10,392 bases of DNA from Auxenochlorella pyrenoidosa (GCA_001430745.1 KQ482032.1:1480445-1490836), one strand, 5' to 3'. Shown: positions 1 to 9,490, counted from the stretch's first letter. Numbers and translations are program-made. Notes: generated by a model not told the origin, from the sequence alone.

Positions 1-1734
1 ACAGCACCGCGCCCACGGCGTCCCTGGAGGAGCTGGCCACAGCGGCGGCTGCGGCGGCTGCTGCGGGCGGCCTGGCTCACCCCTTTGGCAGCAGCCTGGT
101 GGGGCAGCTGGTGCTGGTGGAGGTGAGGTGGGGGGCTGCATGACGGTGGCTTCATGCTGATGAGAATGTTATGGTCGGAACAGAGCAGAGAGTGATGAAA
201 TTGCCAGCGGCTGTCCGGGTGTTGTGCGCGTGCGTGGCAACCATGCACGCGCCCCCTCCGCCCCAACTCTGCAGTCTGCCCCCGATGAGCAGCTGACCTG
301 GAGCGGCGGCAGCCTGCTGGGCGCGCTGCGCCGCTCTGCCAGCTACCACTCGCTGGCCGGGCTGAACCTGGAGGGCGCAGCTGCAGCAGAGGCCTCCATC
401 AAGCAAGGTGAGGCCCTTGCTGCGCCTTGCACCTCACCTGCCGGCCCGCTTGTTCGGCGTCGTCGGTGCGGCACCGGCAGCGTTTCAGGACGCTGATGCG
501 ACGTGAAGACCAGCGGCCTTACCCGCCAACTCTTGCTTCGCTCCCCTGCCTTGCTGGCCCGCCGCAGCGCCGTCCGCACCAGCGATTGCGGGCATGGCGC
601 CGGCCGCCAAGCCGCGCCGCATCTCCTTCCCGGGGCTCGGGCGCCTGCGCTTCCCCAGCAGCAGCCGCAAGAACTCGCTCGACGGCGGCAGCGCCAGCTC
701 TGCCAGCCTGGCTCCTGCTGCGCTGCCCGGCGGCACCGGCGCCGGCGCTGCCGCGCCCTCGCTCCTGCAGCCCAGCCCCAGCCTGCCCGGCGGCGGTGGC
801 GCACCCGAGCCGCTCAGCATGCAGGCCGTGGTCTTTGGAGTGGACGCAGGCAAGTGCCTCAGGCAGCTGGTAGTGCGTGGCGGCTGGCTGCCGCAGTCAC
901 GCCTTGCACCCCTTGCAATTTCTCTCTGGGCGCCTCATCCGCTGCTTTCGGACTCATGCTTGGCCGCAGTTCGGAGGGGGGTGGACACGCTCGGCGTGCC
1001 GCCTGCTGCGCCCACGTGGTGGCTCACCGGGGCCGACCCGCTGGCAGCCATGATGGAGCAGCAGGCGGAGCTGCGTGCGCAGATCGCAAGGTGGGGGCCA
1101 AGGCCGGCAGAGTTCCCGCGGGCAGCAAGCGTGAGGCAGGCTCTGCGGCGCAGGGCACGCCTGGTGCAGCTTTCATGATTGGCAGCACCCGGGCGGCGCA
1201 TGCGGCTGCGGCCCACAGTCCCCTGCAGCACCAGAGGCACACCCAACCTGTGGCCCGGCAGGCATGCCTTGCGCCCTGCCCAGCGACCAGGCCCCCCCTG
1301 ACACCCCCGCAGGCAGCGCGAGGCGCTGGCCACCCCGCTAGACCCTGTGGAGCAGCGGGCGCTGCTGGAGCAGTGCGCCGCGCTCATGCGCCCCTCATGG
1401 GCGCTCAGCATGGCCAGCTTCACGCAGCCGCAGGTGGGTAGGGGCGGGGTGGGGGGTCTTGACTCAGGATTCCGGCTGCCAGATGGTGCTGCTGGGCACG
1501 CCAGCTGAGGGGCGGCCTGCGCGGGCCACTCATGGGCGTTTGCCTACGCCTGTGCTCCGCATGCGCTGGCACTGGGCTCCTACCTCTTGCAGCCTGTCGA
1601 CTAGCCACCATTTCCTCGCTGCGTCCGTGCAGGGCACCACACCGCAGGCAGCGCACCCTGCCGCGCCGCCCGCGGCAGCGGTGACGCCAGCCCCGGCCGC
1701 GCCGGTCGTTCCACAGCATGGGCTGGCTTTCTGA
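1..1734 (+). CDS. 3' part of an unrecognised Ala/Ser/Pro-rich protein (six exons, 5' end outside window)
   Basis: Exons are 1-122 (frame starts at base 3), 275-407, 568-849, 970-1090, 1313-1433 and 1633-1734, with TGA at 1732-1734. They join into 292 in-frame residues. Four introns are GT-AG; intron 850-969 uses a GC donor (CAG|GCAAGT). I recognise no domain. Visible residues 20-29 are an alanine run. Residues 58-123 are basic and serine-rich with three R-R/K-x-S-like sites (around S61/S63, S104 and S121), and a Gly/Ala/Pro linker follows. Residues 180-259 are better ordered: a VDTLGVPP stretch, a WWLTGADPLAAMMEQQ segment and a predicted helix rich in Glu, Gln, Arg and Ala. The last 33 residues are a Pro/Ala tail. 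The disordered, basic and serine-rich character would suit a regulatory or scaffold protein, but that is speculation. Consistent phase across five junctions supports the exon structure. Confidence 0.72.
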
Positions 1735-2416
1735 GCAGGCCCCTTTGCGGAACGTTTTAAACACAGGCAGCTAGTGAGGCAGGCAGGCAGGCAGCCAGGT
1801 CAGGGAGGACTTGACATATTTTACCTCCGTAGCAGCAGCAGCAGCAGGCGCCATGCTCTGAGCCGGTTCCATGTGCGGACCTTGCAGTCCTCCTCCGCAC
1901 TTCCCATCCTCCCTCCTTTCCAACATCACATCTCTTGAATCTCCACCTTCAAGCACCACGCTCGGGTTTCTGATGTCGCACTTTCCCGGCCCCAAACAGG
2001 CGCCATCAGCATCTGTGCCAGCCATTGTGGCACGCAACAAACGCCTTCCCTTCCCTGCTTTCCCCATCAGGCCCGCTTCGCCTGGCCTGCCCAGGTGCCA
2101 CATTTTCTGCTGTGGCCCCAACCTTTCTTTTTTGTGTTCCGACACCCTGCCATGTCAGGTGACTGGCTGCCCTGCAGCCCTCATTTTGCCCTCCCTGCCG
2201 CAGCGGAGTGGAAACGAGACCTTGTTCAACTGGCAATGCACCTCAGTCAAAACTTTTTCGAACGAATGCAAATTGAATAGCTTGCATGCGTGTCTTGTGC
2301 CCCCCACCTGCCCTGTCAAAGCAGCTTCTTATTTCCAGCCTGTGCATTTTGTTCGTCTTCTCTATACATGTACTAGCGTGCTCCTTGTTGTACCGATTTT
2401 CTTAGCGCTTGAACGG

Positions 2417-2506
2417 TGCAAAGCAATCTGCGGATTGAGTGAGGGGACAGAGAGAGTGTGGTGCAAAGCAATCTGCGGATTGAGTGAGGGGACGGAGAGA
2501 GTGTGG
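2417..2506. repeat. Two-copy 45-nt tandem duplication
   Basis: Copies lie at 2417-2461 and 2462-2506, each starting TGCAAAGCAATCTGCGG. They differ at one base (ACAGAG against ACGGAG). The near identity points to a recent duplication or replication slippage. It lies between genes, probably in the 3' UTR of the upstream gene. No inverted structure or transposon end is apparent. Confidence 0.9.
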
Positions 2507-2772
2507 TGGTATGTCAGTGGCGGCAGGGTTGGGACCCTGGTGGTATTGTCGAGCGGGGGCAGGAGCAGTAGGCAGAATGCCACATACTTCGATGTTTCGT
2601 GAGCTGACATGCTCTTGCAAGCATAGAAATGCAACCAAACTTCTGCTAAAGACGGCTGTGGTGTCCCGGCAACAGCCACCAGCGGCGCAGGCGCCGGCGC
2701 CGGCAGGGCGCCAGTGGGAGTGGTGCTCCTGGGGGGATGTCACAAACGGCGGGCAGCAACGGAGCTCGTTAA

Positions 2773-2777
2773 TGTAA
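2773..2777 (+). promoter_or_regulatory. Candidate TGTAA polyadenylation signal
   Basis: TGTAA is the usual poly(A) signal of chlorophyte nuclear genes and normally lies 10-20 nt before the cleavage site. This copy lies in an AT-rich patch about 1.04 kb after the stop of gene 1 and 163 nt before the start codon of gene 2, so it could end the upstream transcript. A 5-mer is weak evidence, and no transcript data are available. Confidence 0.3.
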
Positions 2778-2939
2778 ACAGTGCAAGCATATTGCAAATA
2801 AGCAAGAGTGCGAGGGTGACACTGCAGTCGCGTACTCCTGCTGCGTTCAGGACTGTCGAAAGTGTCGGCACCCAAACACAGTGTGCTTTCAAACTTTTTC
2901 AAAACTCATTCGATCACTCAAACACGCTACACACACGAT

Positions 2940-5900
2940 ATGGTGGGCACGAAGCGCCGGCCTCGAGTCCTCATCCTCGGCGCGGCAGGCAGAGAGTGAG
3001 CCTCGCCCCGCAACGGCCTGTCCGCTTGAATATCCTGTCTGAGAGGGCATGGGTGCTAGCCCTGAGGCCGGCGCACGCGCCGAAATGGGGCAGAGACGGC
3101 TGGTCACTACCGGCGCCCTGGCGGGTTCTGCCGGCAGCGGCCTGCGCGCCGAGGGGAGCACCGGATACCCTTCCTTGATACATTGGGCCCCTGCAACCCA
3201 AGTCCCATCTTGCAGCTTTCACAACTTCAACACGCTCTTCAGGCACGATGACTCACAGGAATGCGTTGGCTTCACAGCAGCACAGGTTGGCCGCCACAGC
3301 AGGCATGCCACTCGTGCTGCCCTGCCGTGGCGGCGAAGCCCGGGCTGGCCCCCGCTCGCACAAGGGTGTCGAAGCTTCAGCATCCATGTTGGTGTGCGCC
3401 ATCTCCCTGCTGTAGATCCCCAATATAGAGGGGCGGCGATACCCCCCTGAGCTGGCAGGTGCGCCGGAGGGACTCAAGAACAAGTTGCACAGATTTGCGC
3501 AAGCATGCGGCTCTGCAGGGCCGCACCGGCACAGAGCATCAGGCAGCAGGGCCCTGCGCACGTTTGTGCAATTGAAGCCACCTCGCTTGTACCGCCACCG
3601 CCGCCACCACCACCACCGCCTGCTCCTCCTTGGCATGCGCCTAGCCGTGGCCTGCAGGCAGGCTGTACCCCGAGGGCCTGCCCATCTGGGGCGAGGAGGA
3701 GCTGGAGGCGGTCATCAGGGAGCAGCGGGTGGACCGCTGCATGCTGGCGTACAGCGACCTGGGGCACAGGTGAGCAGGGATGGTGGGGCGGGGTGCCAAG
3801 GGTGCAAGGTGGGGGCTCCAGCGTGCCCCATGCCCGCGCCGCATGACGTGAGCCTTGCCAGCGTTCCACCATGCGCCCATTCCCCCCTGCGGCTGCTAGT
3901 GTACTGTACTGATCCATCAACATCTTAGCAAGTCTGGTTGTTGCACTTAGGACCTCATCCCACACTGTGCCGCGCAGTAAGGTCATGGCGCTAGCAGGCC
4001 GCTGCCTGGCCGGTGGGTGGCTCCGCTGGGCTGCTCAGGATGCGATATCTTTGCGCACACTCCATCCTGGCTGCATGATGATACCACGCCATAACAGCAC
4101 GCAGCAAGAGCGCCTCCTGCCCTGTGTGGATCACACCTGCCTCCACTTGCGCAGGGTGTCCTGCTGCCGAGGGCCCCACATCTGCTGTGCTGTCGCACCC
4201 TTGCACTTCCCTCCCAACTGCCAGCGCCCCTTCCTGGGTGCAGCTGGCGCCGACTTTGAGCTGGTGGCTCCCGAAAAGACTTACCTGCGCAGCAGCAAGC
4301 CGGTGGTGGCGGTGTGTGCGGTGAGCGGCTGGGGAGGGTACGGCAACGTTTGCGGGGACGCAGGTGAAACCTGCACCGAGCTCTGCTGTCACAAAAGCCT
4401 TGGCTGAGGGAGCTGTGGTTCATCCATCGTGGCTGCTGCATGCCCGCTCACGCTGTGCTGGTGCCCGGCGCCCTCACCCTGCGGCCCGCCTGCCGCAGGT
4501 GCGCACAGGGTGCGGCAAGTCCCAGACCTCCCGCTACATAATTGACGAGCTGCAGAAGCTGGGCCGCAAGTGCGTGCTGGTGCGGCACCCCATGGTGAGG
4601 CCCCCGCCGAAGGCTCAAAGGCTGGGAGCTGCTTGGCCTACGATGCATGCCGGCCGAGGGAGACCTTGGACTGGCATGGCACATGGCAAGCGGACCTGCC
4701 TGAGCTTGTCCTCCCTGCATTTGCTGGGCTGCAGCCGTACGGCAACCTCGCGGCGCAGGCGGTGCAGCGCTTTGAGAAGTACGACGACCTCGCAGACCAC
4801 AAGGTGGGGCGGGGTGGGCGGGGCTCAAAACACTGACTGGGTGCGTGGGATGGGCCTGGCCATGCAGCGCCTTCATACATCGAACCAACTGGAACACCGC
4901 AGCTGCAGCGAACAGCTTGAGTCTCAACAGCTGCTGTGCAGCCAACATACCCAGCCTGGCCAAAGCGCGTCAACGTGCAGCTGGCAGGCATGCCCTGGAT
5001 TGCAGATCGCACACACACAATTCAGGCAGCGACCTAAGTGCGCGCCCTTGATGCTTGCCCATCGCCCTGTGCGCCGCAGGTGACCATTGAGGAGAGGGAG
5101 GAGTACGAGCAGCACATCAAGATGGGCACGGTGGTGTACGCAGGTGGGGGCGGCCTCCCGTCGCTGCCGCTGCTGGAGGCGCGCATTTTTTGCTGGTGGA
5201 GGGGCCTCAACGCAGACGGCTGCGCAGCCAGGGAGCGAGGCATGGCTGCAGCGGGCTACGAAAGCAAGGAGTGGGCTTCCCACTCCTGTTGGGCAGCGTT
5301 GTTGCCTGAGGTAATGCCGGCACCTGCGCCCCCCCCCCCCCCAGGCGTGGACTACGAAGTCATCCTGCGGCAGGCGGAGAAGGAGGCGGATGTGGTGCTG
5401 TGGGATGGTGAGCGCGCATGCTGCGCCTCTGCCCCCTCGTCACTGCACGGTGCTGTGCAGCAGGGCGGGACGTGCAGCTGGCCAGTCGGCGCCTACAGGC
5501 CTGGCCGCCTGGCATGGCTGCGCGCACTTGGTTGCTTTGAATCCAACTGCCAGTCCTTGCAGGCGGCAACAACGACACGCCCTTCTTCAAGCCCGACCTG
5601 TTTATCTGCGTCACCGACCCGCACCGGGTGGGCCACGAGCAGCGCTTCCACCCCGGCGACGTGTGCTTCAGGCAAGAAGGCGCAGGGCGCTGCCCACCGC
5701 AGCTGCATCGGAGCGGCACGCTGTGCACCGTGGCAGAGTAGTGTGGATCCCCGCACAGGACTGCACAGCACAGACCTCTTCTAATTTCTTCCACACCCAC
5801 CATACCGCCCTCACCCTCAACCATGCCCCGAACACCCCCCATCTGCAGGATGGCAGATGCCATCGTCATCAACAAGGCCAACACCGCCCCTGCCGGGTCC

Positions 5901-7401
5901 ATCGAGAAGCTCAAGGAGGCGGCGGCGCGCATCAACCCGGGGGCTGCGGTGCGCATGCAGAGCTGGGGGCCTCAGGGGCCAGCGTGGTCAGCGGGGGCGC
6001 ATGGGCAGACAGGGCAGGCAGATGCCAGCCTTTTCCACTACTGCCTAGGGCAGTAAAAGGGTACTGCTGGCAGCCATGTGCGCCCTTGGACACTGCTGCA
6101 TGTCTGCCCGCGTTCCACCTGTGCACATCGTCGCATGCATGCTGCAACCAGTCATTGCCAATGCAAGTGCTGACCCCCCGCCCCTCCCACCTTTGGGCAC
6201 CTCCCCCTCATTGCACCGGGCAGGTGTATGTGACGGACAGCAACATAGTGGTGGACGCCCCCGAGCTGGTCAAGGGCAGGCGGGTGGTGCTGATCGAGGA
6301 TGGGCCCACGCTGACGCACGGCGGCATGGTCTACGGAGCGGGCAAGGTGTGGGCAGGGGAGGGGGGAAGGTGCAGGAGGCGAGCGGCCCTGCCTGGTGGT
6401 GGCGGGACGTCCAACTGGAGGGCGATGCTGTTCCCTGATTTACCCACCTTGGCTCCTAACACAGCCCGCCATCCCCCCGCCGCCCCTCCAGTATGCTGCC
6501 GAGAAGTACGGCGCCGCTGAGATTGTCGACCCCCGCCCCTTCCTTGTGGGCTCCATGCTGTGGACGTACAAGAAGCACCTGCACCTGGGCAAGCTGATCC
6601 CGGTGGGTGCCGCTGTGACCTGGAACCCTGCGCGTGCTTTGGTACTCTGCGCTGCCTGCGCCTGCAGTGAAGCCTCGCGCTGACATGTGCCTGCCTCTCA
6701 ACACCCTGCAGGCCATGGGCTACTACCCAGAGCAGGTGGGCGGCAGCAGGGGCGGCTCAGAGTCAGAGGGTCGGCGCTGCAGGAACGCGGCCCTGCCCAG
6801 CAGGGCGCAGTGTGCACCCCATGCTGCTGAAGCCACATCCCAGTTTGGACCTTGCGGTGTACAAAGCTTTTGGCCTTAGGGCCTGCATGCGCACAGTGCC
6901 CTGCAGTCGACCCTGTTGCTGGCCCCAACCCCCCAGCCCAAAATCCCCCCCAAACACACCTGCTCAGATCGCCGACCTGGAGGCCTCCATCAATGCGGTG
7001 CCCTGCGACTCCGTCATCATCGCCACGCCCATGGACCTCAGGAAGGTGATCCACATCGACAAGCCCGCCACCGCGGTGAGGGGGGCCCGCCGCCCCTGAT
7101 GTTGGCGGCGATCCTGCCACAGCTGCGCCGCTGCCGCCTTTGCTGCCACTCGCTGCCACTCAGTTATCTGCAGAGTGCGCTGAAGCAGTCGTGCACTGCC
7201 CTGCCACCCCATCGGACTGCTGTGCCGGGACCAGCGCTGGGGCCTGCTGTGACCACCCAACTTTTGCTCTCGGCCGCGTGCAGCAAGGCGCTGTGCCCTG
7301 CCCTGCCACTGCACCACGTGCAGGTGTCGTATGCTGTGGAGGACCGGGAGCCGCCCCTGCTGCGGGAGGAGGTGGACAAGCTGGTCAAGCGCCTGGGCTG
7401 A
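2940..7401 (+). CDS. Cyclic 2,3-diphosphoglycerate synthetase-like P-loop GTPase (COG2403 family), 17 exons, 445 aa
   Basis: Exons: 2940-2995, 3216-3285, 3416-3458, 3658-3769, 3978-4012, 4244-4320, 4499-4594, 4735-4803, 5080-5143, 5345-5407, 5563-5671, 5849-5948, 6224-6346, 6492-6602, 6712-6735, 6968-7075, 7324-7401. They total 1338 nt, 445 codons plus TGA, close to the usual family length. Residues 10-22 (VLILGAAGRDFHN) form the N-terminal nucleotide-binding-like start. Then come the FTAAQ and RRYPPELAG motifs (about 38-56) and LRSSKPVVAVCA before a P-loop, VRTGCGKS, at 132-139. WDGGNND lies at 227-233, an INKAN G4-like site at 272-276, and EDGPTLTHGG and VDPRPFLVGS in the C-terminal half. 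The archaeal namesake makes cyclic 2,3-diphosphoglycerate from 2,3-bisphosphoglycerate and ATP; whether this homologue does so is unknown. No transit peptide is visible, so a cytosolic location is likely. The ATG has G at -3 and +4. Intron 5672-5848 is GC-AG; the others are GT-AG. Family assignment is from memory of conserved motifs. Confidence 0.9.
3592..3620 (+). repeat. CCR trinucleotide repeat inside an intron
   Basis: An imperfect run of CCA/CCG triplets lies in intron 3 (3459-3657) of the cDPGS-like gene, about 37 nt before the acceptor. It is pyrimidine-rich and may contribute to the acceptor tract. Read as protein it would give only polyproline or polyhistidine and is not part of the exon model. 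Confidence 0.75.
5329..5342 (+). repeat. C14 homopolymer acting as polypyrimidine tract
   Basis: Fourteen consecutive C lead directly into the AG acceptor (5343-5344) of the exon that begins GVDYEVILRQ in the cDPGS-like gene. The tract fits a 3' splice site. Homopolymers of this length are prone to length variation and sequencing error, which would not affect the coding frame here because the tract is intronic. Confidence 0.8.
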
Positions 7402-7982
7402 GGCTGCCCCTTGCCGCGTGCCTGCGACTTAGCGAGCCGCTGCCTGGCGGTTTCACCTAGGACTGCCGATGGCCACCGTGTCTGGGCTGGCTGATCCTTC
7501 AAGCCCGCCCTGAGGTTCCTTTGCACTAACTGCTTTAACTGCAACGTTTTCGTATCCCCTACATTATCCATCACAACCATGGCTTGCATGTACATTCGGC
7601 GTCCGTGTCACATCTTGCAAGCTTGCCAACTCTGAACACGCCGTGGACAGATCGCGTTTGTACGATGTGCATGTTACGCCTGCCTGGCCAATCCTGCCCA
7701 GCCTGCCCTGCTGTGTACACACCAGAGGCCTTCTAATCTCAACATCACTAACAACAGCAAACTGGAGGAAGGGCCGGAATCGAATGGAATTCCCAATTCA
7801 GTTCTACTGTGGCGGTGCTCTCAAGCTCATGCGCTCGCAAATGCAAAGGGGACAGGAGGGGGGCAGCGACCTGTATGCAGCTGCAAGGATTCAGCACTAG
7901 CTGGTTTCAGACCTATGGCGGTGGGCAGGCGCATGCATTCTCCTGCAGTGCTCTATCGGCGGAAACAAGGTAGGTGTGGATA
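7402..7982. other. Convergent intergenic region (3' ends of genes 2 and 3)
   Basis: This 581-bp interval separates the stop of the cDPGS-like gene (+) from the stop of the membrane-protein gene (-). It should hold both 3' UTRs. I see no exon, RNA gene or repeat in it, and no TGTAA on the + strand. The closest variant is TGTAC at 7589-7593, about 190 nt after the stop of the + strand gene. The composition is more AT-rich than the flanking exons, as expected for untranslated sequence. Confidence 0.55.
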
Positions 7983-9490
7983 TCACACGCTGTCAGCAGA
8001 CAGCGAGCCAGCGCTCTCGGAAGGTTTCTGTCTGATGCTGATGGTGCTGCCCTCGGTGGTGTGGCCCAGGGCTGCGCTGCTGGGGGCAGTTGCGGGGCTG
8101 CCCCGCCCATGCCTGCGCCACACACCAGCGTAGATTCGGAACGTGTAGGCCTGGATGACGAGCAGGATGGATGTGAGGGTGAGCATTGCCCACCAGATGC
8201 CCAGGCCGCCGCAGCCGGCCAGTTGGCCGTAGGACCCTTTGAAGAAGGGGACTAGCACCACCAGCTGCAGCACACGCGTGGCTGCAGCGGCGGTGGGAGC
8301 GAGGGGCAAACCTGAGGAGGCAAGACCAGGCGACTGTCAGGTGCTGGTCAGGCATCAGCCGACTGGCAGGAGCAGGCAGCGCCCAGGCAGAATCAGCCAG
8401 CACCGAACAGCTCAAGCTGAGCTGGGCTGGATGCCAATGAAGCGCAACCCCGTGCCCTTGCTCGCACCTGCATACACAATGATGCCGGCGGCCAGCAGCG
8501 CCCTGACAATGAGGTGGGAGGCTCCCAGACGACGCACCATCAGGGTGGCAAACAGAAGGACTTCGTAGGTGGCCATGCAGTCGAATATCAGGCCCAGCTG
8601 CAGGCTTGTGAAAGGAAGGCAAGGTTGAGGGGAGGTAAGAGCCTTGCATCAGCATTCTCAGCAGCCTGCGACTTGCTGTTTGCAGGCCTCCCAGGTAGAA
8701 AGCAGAAGAACCATGCTTTGCTGCTGCTGCCAGCCAGCCCGGGCCTCAGACCTTGCCCAAACGAGTCCAATTCCCAACCAATGCGCGGCGCCCCACCTTG
8801 AGCACAAAGAAGGAGCGGGTGAAGAAGCCAGTGGCAGTGATGGCAAAGAAGCAGGTGTGGTGCAGCACCAGCAGCCAGCTGGGCCGGGCCACCGCCCGCA
8901 GCGCGCCCTCAACGGCCTACAGTATGAGGTGGCTGTCCAGGATAGCAAATGCGCCCTGGTACCAGCGCAGCAGGCTGCAGTGCGAGGGGGGGGGGGGGCG
9001 GGCGGGGCGGCGAGCCGCTGTGGGGCCTGCCTGCTGCCAATTAAGCTGTGCAGCAAGGCCGGTTGAAGATAAACTGACTTTTCATCTGCAGCAAGAGCTG
9101 CAGGCAAAGGTGCAGAGTAGTAGCCAGGTGACAGGTGGCGGCTCCCACGGCAGCAGGCTGGGGTGCCCGCCCAACTCCCCAGCCGCGCCTGTGCAGGAAA
9201 TTGTCGGCAAACAGGATGCGGCAGACCAGGTAGGTGTAGGGGACTGCTTGCACGGCGTAGAGGGCTGTGAAAAGGGCGTGGGTGGCCGTGACCAGCTGCT
9301 GCTCCAGGGAGCTGGCGCCGTAGGTGCGGGCGCAGGCGCGCCGCAGCAGGCGGTGCAGGGCGGCAAACAGCAGTACGATGGCGCCCGCGGCGGTGGGCAC
9401 CCAGGCGTAGATGGTGACAAACATGCGGCCCGCCAGGGCGATGAAGTCGTTGCCCTCGCAGGCATAGGTGGCTAGGTCCGCCAGAGCCAT
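7983..9490 (-). CDS. Multi-pass membrane protein, TLC-domain-like, four exons, with an in-frame TAG
   Basis: In transcript order the exons are 9490-9189, 8974-8797, 8597-8468 and 8311-7983, with TGA at 7985-7983. They span 312 codon positions plus the stop. The start ATG (9490-9488) is in a good context, AACCATGGC. Hydrophobic segments lie at about residues 18-47, 66-95, 102-119, 134-155 and 158-178, with two or three more beyond residue 180. The C-terminal tail of about 45 residues is hydrophilic and serine-rich. QLVTATHALF near 66-75, WYQGAFAILD near 105-114 and WLLVLHH at 134-140 resemble the S/T-x-x-HA, aromatic-Asp and His-His landmarks of TRAM/LAG1/CLN8 (TLC) lipid-sensing or ceramide-related proteins. 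That assignment is tentative. Intron 9188-8975 would be GC-AG (CAG|GCGCGG); the other two are GT-AG. Codon 120 (8919-8917) is TAG, with protein-like sequence on both sides in one frame. The cause may be a nonsense allele, a sequence error, readthrough or a 42-nt intron at 8920-8879. Confidence 0.62.
8986..8998 (-). repeat. G13 run (polypyrimidine tract on the minus strand)
   Basis: Thirteen G on the + strand form a C run on the coding strand of the membrane-protein gene. The run ends 11 nt before the CTGCAG acceptor of its second exon. This supports the acceptor placed at 8975. It lies in an intron, so length changes would not shift the frame. Confidence 0.75.

Larger units (their letters stand above)
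1735..2939. other. Non-coding interval between genes 1 and 2 (probable long 3' UTR plus 5' region)
   Basis: I find no exon with convincing splice borders or protein-like composition in these 1.2 kb. The base composition is less GC-rich than in the exons and includes AT-rich patches near 2220-2400 and 2760-2810. It begins with short GGCA repeats (about 1776-1797) and a CAG run (about 1831-1848). It also contains the 45-nt duplication at 2417-2506 and a 12-nt GGCGCC-type palindrome at 2690-2701. Green algae often have long 3' UTRs, so most of the interval may belong to the upstream transcript. No TATA box is evident before the ATG at 2940. Confidence 0.5.

Noticed and set aside
503..1441. 312-codon + strand open frame over gene 1
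   Set aside because: It is a frame-shifted reading of GC-rich exons and introns, dominated by Arg/Ala/Pro/Gly. The spliced model in the other frames keeps phase over five junctions.
1871..2602. 243-codon + strand open frame in the intergenic region
   Set aside because: It has no family motif and an unusual Ser/Pro/Cys mix. It includes the 45-nt duplication in frame by chance and lies in a likely 3' UTR.
2690..2701. 12-nt GGCGCC palindrome as an operator
   Set aside because: Short GC palindromes are expected by chance at this base composition, and no known regulator site matches.
5390..6520. 376-codon + strand open frame
   Set aside because: It runs through exons and introns of the cDPGS-like gene, matching the family only in patches such as VYVTDSNIVV. 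It is a by-product of GC-rich introns without stops.
8753..9475. 240-codon + strand open frame
   Set aside because: It is antisense to exons 1 and 2 of the minus-strand membrane-protein gene, whose hydrophobic pattern and splice sites are far more protein-like.
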